Source of the DNA: Actinomycetota bacterium
Lineage (GTDB): Bacteria > Actinomycetota > Actinomycetes > S36-B12 > UBA5976
Direction of reading: 5' to 3'
Length of the DNA: 5,220 nt
Assembly (NCBI GenBank): GCA_009918865.1
Contig: RGCY01000090.1
Span: forward strand, 1 to 5,220
The translations under genes and the position numbers were made by a program. The notes beneath the pieces were generated by a model that did no database searches, was not told the DNA's origin, and worked only from the letters and a program-made list of their open reading frames with translations. Shown here piece after piece: positions 1 through 5,220 of the stretch; position 1 is the stretch's first letter; every line of letters starts with the position of its first letter.

Positions 1-101
1 CCGCTGAGCAAAATCTTGTTAACGAGCTGCGTCACGACCGGGGATGCGTACACCGGGTCGACAACGATGGCGCGCTTGGCAGCAGGACCTTTGCGTGGCA
101 T
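1..101 (-). CDS. rpsG: 30S ribosomal protein S7, N-terminal part (partial, 3' part outside window)
   Basis: The first 33 codons of S7, a primary 16S rRNA-binding protein that nucleates assembly of the 30S head and sits near the E site. It starts with ATG at 101-99 and reads MPRKGPAAKRAIVVDPVYAS followed by PVVTQLVNKILLS. This is the typical actinobacterial S7 opening (MPRKGPA...). The A of the ATG is also the last base of the rpsL stop codon (TGATG), and a Shine-Dalgarno lies 8 bases upstream inside rpsL. It is cut by the window edge, so integrity beyond codon 33 cannot be judged. It belongs to the same operon as rpsL. Confidence 0.95.
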   Translation of the reverse strand, partial: MPRKGPAAKRAIVVDPVYASPVVTQLVNKILLS

Positions 102-475
102 CAGCTCTTCTCCTTCTTCGCGCCGTAACGGCTACGAGCCTGCGCGCGCTTCTTCACACCCTGGGTGTCAAGAGCGCCGCGAATGATCTTGTAACGCACG
201 CCAGGCAGATCCTTCACACGACCGCCACGCACAAGCACAATCGAGTGCTCTTGCAGGTTGTGACCTTCGCCAGGAATGTAAGCAGTGACTTCCATGCCGC
301 TGGTCAAACGCACACGTGCAACTTTGCGCAACGCGGAGTTCGGCTTCTTCGGAGTGGTTGTGTACACACGAGTGCACACGCCACGACGTTGTGGGGAACC
401 CTTCAACGCAGGCGTCTTGTTCTTTGACACCTTGTCCGTGCGGCCCTTGCGGACCAGCTGCTGAATCGTTGGCAC
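101..475 (-). CDS. rpsL: 30S ribosomal protein S12
   Basis: S12 of the small ribosomal subunit, lying at the decoding centre beside 16S rRNA and contributing to tRNA selection. Starting at GTG (475-473) gives 124 residues, the usual actinobacterial length, opening (M)PTIQQLVRKGR. Conserved blocks are CTRVYTTTPKKPNSALRKVA (34-53), GEGHNLQEHS (69-78) and VRGGRVKDLPGVRYKIIRGA (82-101), with the basic tail ARSRYGAKKEKS. K43 and K88, the residues commonly changed in streptomycin-resistant strains, are both lysine, so the allele looks wild type. D89 is the position that is methylthiolated in E. coli; whether that happens here is unknown. The frame is open upstream to about 679, including an ATG at 532, but the Shine-Dalgarno at 488-483 and the family N-terminus favour the GTG. 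The TGA stop overlaps the rpsG start, indicating the str-type operon (rpsL-rpsG, typically followed by fusA and tuf). Confidence 0.98.
   Translation of the reverse strand: MPTIQQLVRKGRTDKVSKNKTPALKGSPQRRGVCTRVYTTTPKKPNSALRKVARVRLTSGMEVTAYIPGEGHNLQEHSIVLVRGGRVKDLPGVRYKIIRGALDTQGVKKRAQARSRYGAKKEKS
110..115 (-). promoter_or_regulatory. Ribosome binding site of rpsG, inside the end of rpsL
   Basis: AAGGAG on the minus strand (115-110) lies 8 bases before the rpsG ATG at 101. It sits within the last codons of rpsL. Together with the TGATG overlap it suggests translational coupling of S12 and S7. Confidence 0.7.
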
Positions 476-482
476 GTCGTCG

Positions 483-488
483 CCACCT
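483..488 (-). promoter_or_regulatory. Ribosome binding site of rpsL
   Basis: AGGTGG on the minus strand (488-483) is 7 bases upstream of the GTG at 475. This spacing decides the rpsL start in favour of GTG. The upstream in-frame ATG at 532 has no comparable purine-rich site before it. Confidence 0.75.
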
Positions 489-489
489 G

Positions 490-521
490 TTCTGCTCGAG
501 TCTTGTTCTGCTCGTGTCTTG
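490..521. repeat. Tandem 16-bp direct repeat directly upstream of the rpsL ribosome binding site
   Basis: Two adjacent 16-base units, 490-505 and 506-521, differ at only one position (A at 499 versus T at 515). On the minus strand the units read CAAGACACGAGCAGAA and then CAAGACTCGAGCAGAA, followed at once by CAGGTGG, which holds the Shine-Dalgarno sequence. A weaker partial copy of the start of the unit (CAAGAC) appears at 543-538. The period of 16 is not a multiple of three, which argues that the stretch is untranslated leader and not an extended rpsL coding region. Confidence 0.7.
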
Positions 522-595
522 CCTTTGGTCATGCGTGGTCTTGCGTTGTGTTGCCGTGCTGCATTCCTGTCGCGTCCACCCACGCGGTCGGGTGT

Positions 596-630
596 GTCGC
601 GCGCGCGACTCACAGCGCGGCAGACCGCGC
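596..630. repeat. CG-rich palindrome and adjacent GC hairpin in the rpsL leader
   Basis: Positions 596-609 are a perfect 14-base palindrome (GTCGCGCGCGCGAC) containing ten alternating C and G bases. Immediately next to it, GCGCGG (615-620) and CCGCGC (625-630) form a 6-bp all-GC stem with a 4-base loop. In the rpsL mRNA leader these would be stable stems about 120-155 bases before the start codon. A role in leader folding is an inference; GC-rich spacers produce such stems by chance. Confidence 0.35.
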
Positions 631-691
631 CATCAGTCGGAGGGACCCTTGCGGAATCCCCGTGGCCTCGTGCGCACACGGGGTGCGAAGG

Positions 692-706
692 GACAGGAAC
701 CCTGTC
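692..706. repeat. Short inverted repeat in the rpsL leader
   Basis: GACAGG (692-697) and CCTGTC (701-706) form a perfect 6-bp stem around the three bases AAC. It is one of several small stems in the stretch upstream of rpsL. Alone it could be chance in GC-rich DNA. Confidence 0.3.
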
Positions 707-720
707 GCGTGCCGGTCAGT

Positions 721-740
721 TGCATGAACGTTCACATGCA
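721..740. repeat. Overlapping inverted repeats, possible operator or leader hairpin
   Basis: Arms TGCATG (721-726) and CATGCA (735-740) are perfect inverted repeats. A second perfect 10-base palindrome, TGAACGTTCA (725-734), is nested between them with its centre shifted by one base. The site is about 245 bases upstream of the rpsL start and 60 bases past the terminator hairpin, in the region where an rpsL promoter should lie. It looks like a dimeric protein-binding site or a small RNA hairpin. No regulator can be named from the sequence. Confidence 0.4.
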
Positions 741-800
741 GAACCCAACCCAGCCCGCAGGCAGGAAGGCAAAGGCTAGCGAAGGGTCTTTGAACATGTG

Positions 801-842
801 CATCGGGGGTCCCCTTGCACTATCGCAAGGGGACCCCCGATG
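801..842 (-). terminator. Strong hairpin downstream of rpoC, probable intrinsic terminator without U-tract
   Basis: A perfect 18-bp inverted repeat (arms 801-818 and 825-842) encloses a 6-base loop, and the stem contains a GGGGGTCCCC core. It begins 60 bases after the rpoC TGA at 903 and lies upstream of the rpsL leader. That is where a terminator of the rpoBC transcript is expected. No run of T follows on the minus strand (the next bases are CACATGTTCAAAG), so it is of the tail-less (I-shaped) type often proposed for actinobacteria. The stem is symmetric and could also act on the plus strand, where TTTT occurs only 14 bases past the stem, but no plus-strand gene needs it. The structure could instead stabilise the mRNA 3' end or be read through in part. 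Confidence 0.75.
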
Positions 843-902
843 TCAGCAGGTCTGATGTTTTCGGGCGTGTCGTCTCACCATTTCGGTGGCCGCGCCCGTC
901 GG

Positions 903-1111
903 TCAGCCCCGGTAGCCCGTGTCGAACTCCTCCAACGGAACGGCCGCGCCGCCACCGTCGGTGAAGGTTTGGGTGTAGTCAATGTCTACGCCAACGCCCA
1001 TGGCTGCGTACATATCTGCCTTCGCGGCCTCAGTCGGCTCAACTCGGACATTTCGGTATTGGCTCAAGCCCGTACCGGCTGGGATGAGCTTGCCGATGAT
1101 GACGTTCTCCT

Positions 1112-1130
<19 letters not shown>
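903..1130 (-). pseudogene. rpoC: C-terminal fragment of rpoC, out of frame with the main reading frame
   Basis: These 75 codons plus a TGA stop (905-903) encode the missing C-terminus of beta'. They begin DPLYGLKENVIIGKLIPAGT, followed by SQYRNVRVEPTEAA and a tail ending AAVPLEEFDTGYRG. GLKENVIIGKLIPAGTG is one of the most conserved blocks of bacterial RpoC, and the end resembles the mycobacterial tail. The fragment has no start of its own: the nearest ATG (1157-1155) lies inside the upstream rpoC coding sequence read out of frame, and I see no ribosome binding site there. It is therefore the detached end of rpoC, not a separate gene. The codons for about 13 residues between SFQET and DPLYGLKEN are absent at the junction (1127-1130). 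If the genome truly carries this lesion, beta' would lack this domain. If it is a sequence error, 903-4804 is one intact rpoC. Confidence 0.9.
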
Positions 1131-4804
<3,674 letters not shown>

Positions 4805-4810
4805 TGGTTT

Positions 4811-4818
4811 TCCGTCCT
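4811..4818 (-). promoter_or_regulatory. Ribosome binding site of rpoC
   Basis: On the minus strand the sequence AGGACGGA lies 6 bases upstream of the GTG at 4804. It offers AGGA (4818-4815, 10 bases from the start) and GGA (4813-4811) as Shine-Dalgarno matches. It supports the GTG start of rpoC in the short rpoB-rpoC gap. That gap shows no terminator hairpin, which fits a shared rpoBC transcript. Confidence 0.6.
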
Positions 4819-4854
4819 GTCGTTATCTGGATGCCGACTGATGGGTGGTGGTCG

Positions 4855-5220
4855 TCAGACCTCTTCGACACTGCTCGGCTCGCGCCGTGACAGGTCGATG
4901 CCGAGTTCTTCAGCGGTGCGGAAGACATCCTCATCCGTTTCCTTCATCTCGATTGCGACACCGTCGCGCGAGAGAACTTCAACGTTGAGGCACAGCGATT
5001 GCATTTCCTTAATGAGCACCTTGAATGACTCAGGGATACCCGGTTCCGGAATGTTCTCGCCCTTAACAATCGCTTCGTAGACCTTCACACGACCAAGAAC
5101 GTCATCGCTCTTGATGGTGAGGAGCTCCTGCAACGCGTAAGCAGCGCCATAAGCCTCAAGCGCCCAGACCTCCATCTCGCCGAAACGCTGACCGCCGAAT
5201 TGAGCCTTACCACCCAACGG
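4855..5220 (-). CDS. rpoB: RNA polymerase beta subunit, C-terminal end (partial, 5' part outside window)
   Basis: The last 121 codons of the beta subunit, ending in TGA at 4857-4855; the frame stays open to the window edge. Beta forms one pincer of the core RNA polymerase clamp and much of the active-site channel. The visible part begins PLGGKAQFGGQRFGEMEVWA and goes on through EAYGAAYALQELLTIKSDD, VKVYEAIVKG, PEPGIPESFKVL and LCLNVEVLS. This is the nearly invariant C-terminal segment (beta anchor/clamp connector) that packs against the N-terminus of beta'. The tail after EMKETDEDVFRTAEELGIDL is short and acidic, then ends SRREPSSVEEV, as is usual in actinobacteria. It lies 50 bases upstream of rpoC on the same strand, which is the standard rpoBC arrangement and implies co-transcription. 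Nothing in the visible part looks damaged. Identification is essentially certain from family knowledge. Confidence 0.98.
   Translation of the reverse strand, partial: PLGGKAQFGGQRFGEMEVWALEAYGAAYALQELLTIKSDDVLGRVKVYEAIVKGENIPEPGIPESFKVLIKEMQSLCLNVEVLSRDGVAIEMKETDEDVFRTAEELGIDLSRREPSSVEEV

Larger units (their letters stand above)
476..902 (-). other. Non-coding region between rpoC and rpsL (terminator plus rpsL leader)
   Basis: This stretch of 427 bases holds no protein I can support; open frames in it lack recognisable motifs or ribosome binding sites. In minus-strand order it contains 60 bases of rpoC 3' flank, the 801-842 hairpin, an overlapping palindrome at 721-740, a small hairpin at 692-706, a GC-only hairpin at 615-630, a CG palindrome at 596-609, a tandem 16-bp repeat at 490-521 and the rpsL ribosome binding site at 483-488. 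Because a terminator precedes it, rpsL probably has its own promoter here. I could not find a convincing -35/-10 pair. TAGCCT (777-772) fits the loose actinobacterial TAnnnT -10 pattern, with TGCACA 18 bases upstream overlapping the terminator base, but this is weak. Confidence 0.6.

Noticed and set aside
772..803. Candidate rpsL promoter TGCACA - 18 bases - TAGCCT
   Set aside because: The match to consensus is weak and the -35 overlaps the terminator stem; not strong enough to annotate as a promoter.
316..855. A 179-codon plus-strand open frame across the rpsL start and leader
   Set aside because: It runs antisense through rpsL and across the terminator hairpin, is rich in Cys, Arg and Ser as expected for GC-rich shadow frames, and has no supporting ribosome binding site that I could see.

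Overview
The window is a stretch of the conserved transcription/translation cluster of an actinobacterium. All genes lie on the minus strand, so they read from high to low coordinates in the order rpoB (3' end) - rpoC - rpsL - rpsG (5' end). The actinobacterial assignment rests on three things. RpoC opens in the actinobacterial form (MLDVNFFDELRIGLATA). It carries a charged helical insertion at about residues 140-230 and has no enterobacterial-type insertion in the trigger loop. Its tail (GAAVPLEEFDTGYRG) resembles the mycobacterial one. The DNA is moderately GC-rich, less so than in streptomycetes or mycobacteria. An acidimicrobial or freshwater/marine actinobacterial lineage would fit, but I cannot place it more precisely.

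Layout: 4855-5220 is the last 121 codons of rpoB. After a 50-base gap with a ribosome binding site, rpoC starts with GTG at 4804. The rpoC frame runs unbroken to about 1127, then jumps: the main frame stops early at 1112, while the conserved C-terminus continues in another frame from 1130 to 903. By comparison with remembered RpoC sequences, about 43 bases (13 codons plus a frame change) are missing in the conserved SFQET...GLKENV segment. This is the main anomaly of the window. It is either a sequence/assembly error or a real lesion in an essential gene.

The region 476-902 is non-coding. It holds a perfect 18-bp hairpin (801-842) that probably ends the rpoBC transcript. After it comes a leader with several smaller inverted repeats and a tandem 16-bp repeat directly upstream of the rpsL ribosome binding site. 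rpsL (475-101, GTG start) is complete, and its stop codon overlaps the rpsG start codon (TGATG).

Functionally, the genes supply the beta and beta' subunits of RNA polymerase and the 30S ribosomal proteins S12 and S7. I see no mobile element, CRISPR array, tRNA or novel system. The points worth checking are the rpoC lesion and the structured rpsL leader.
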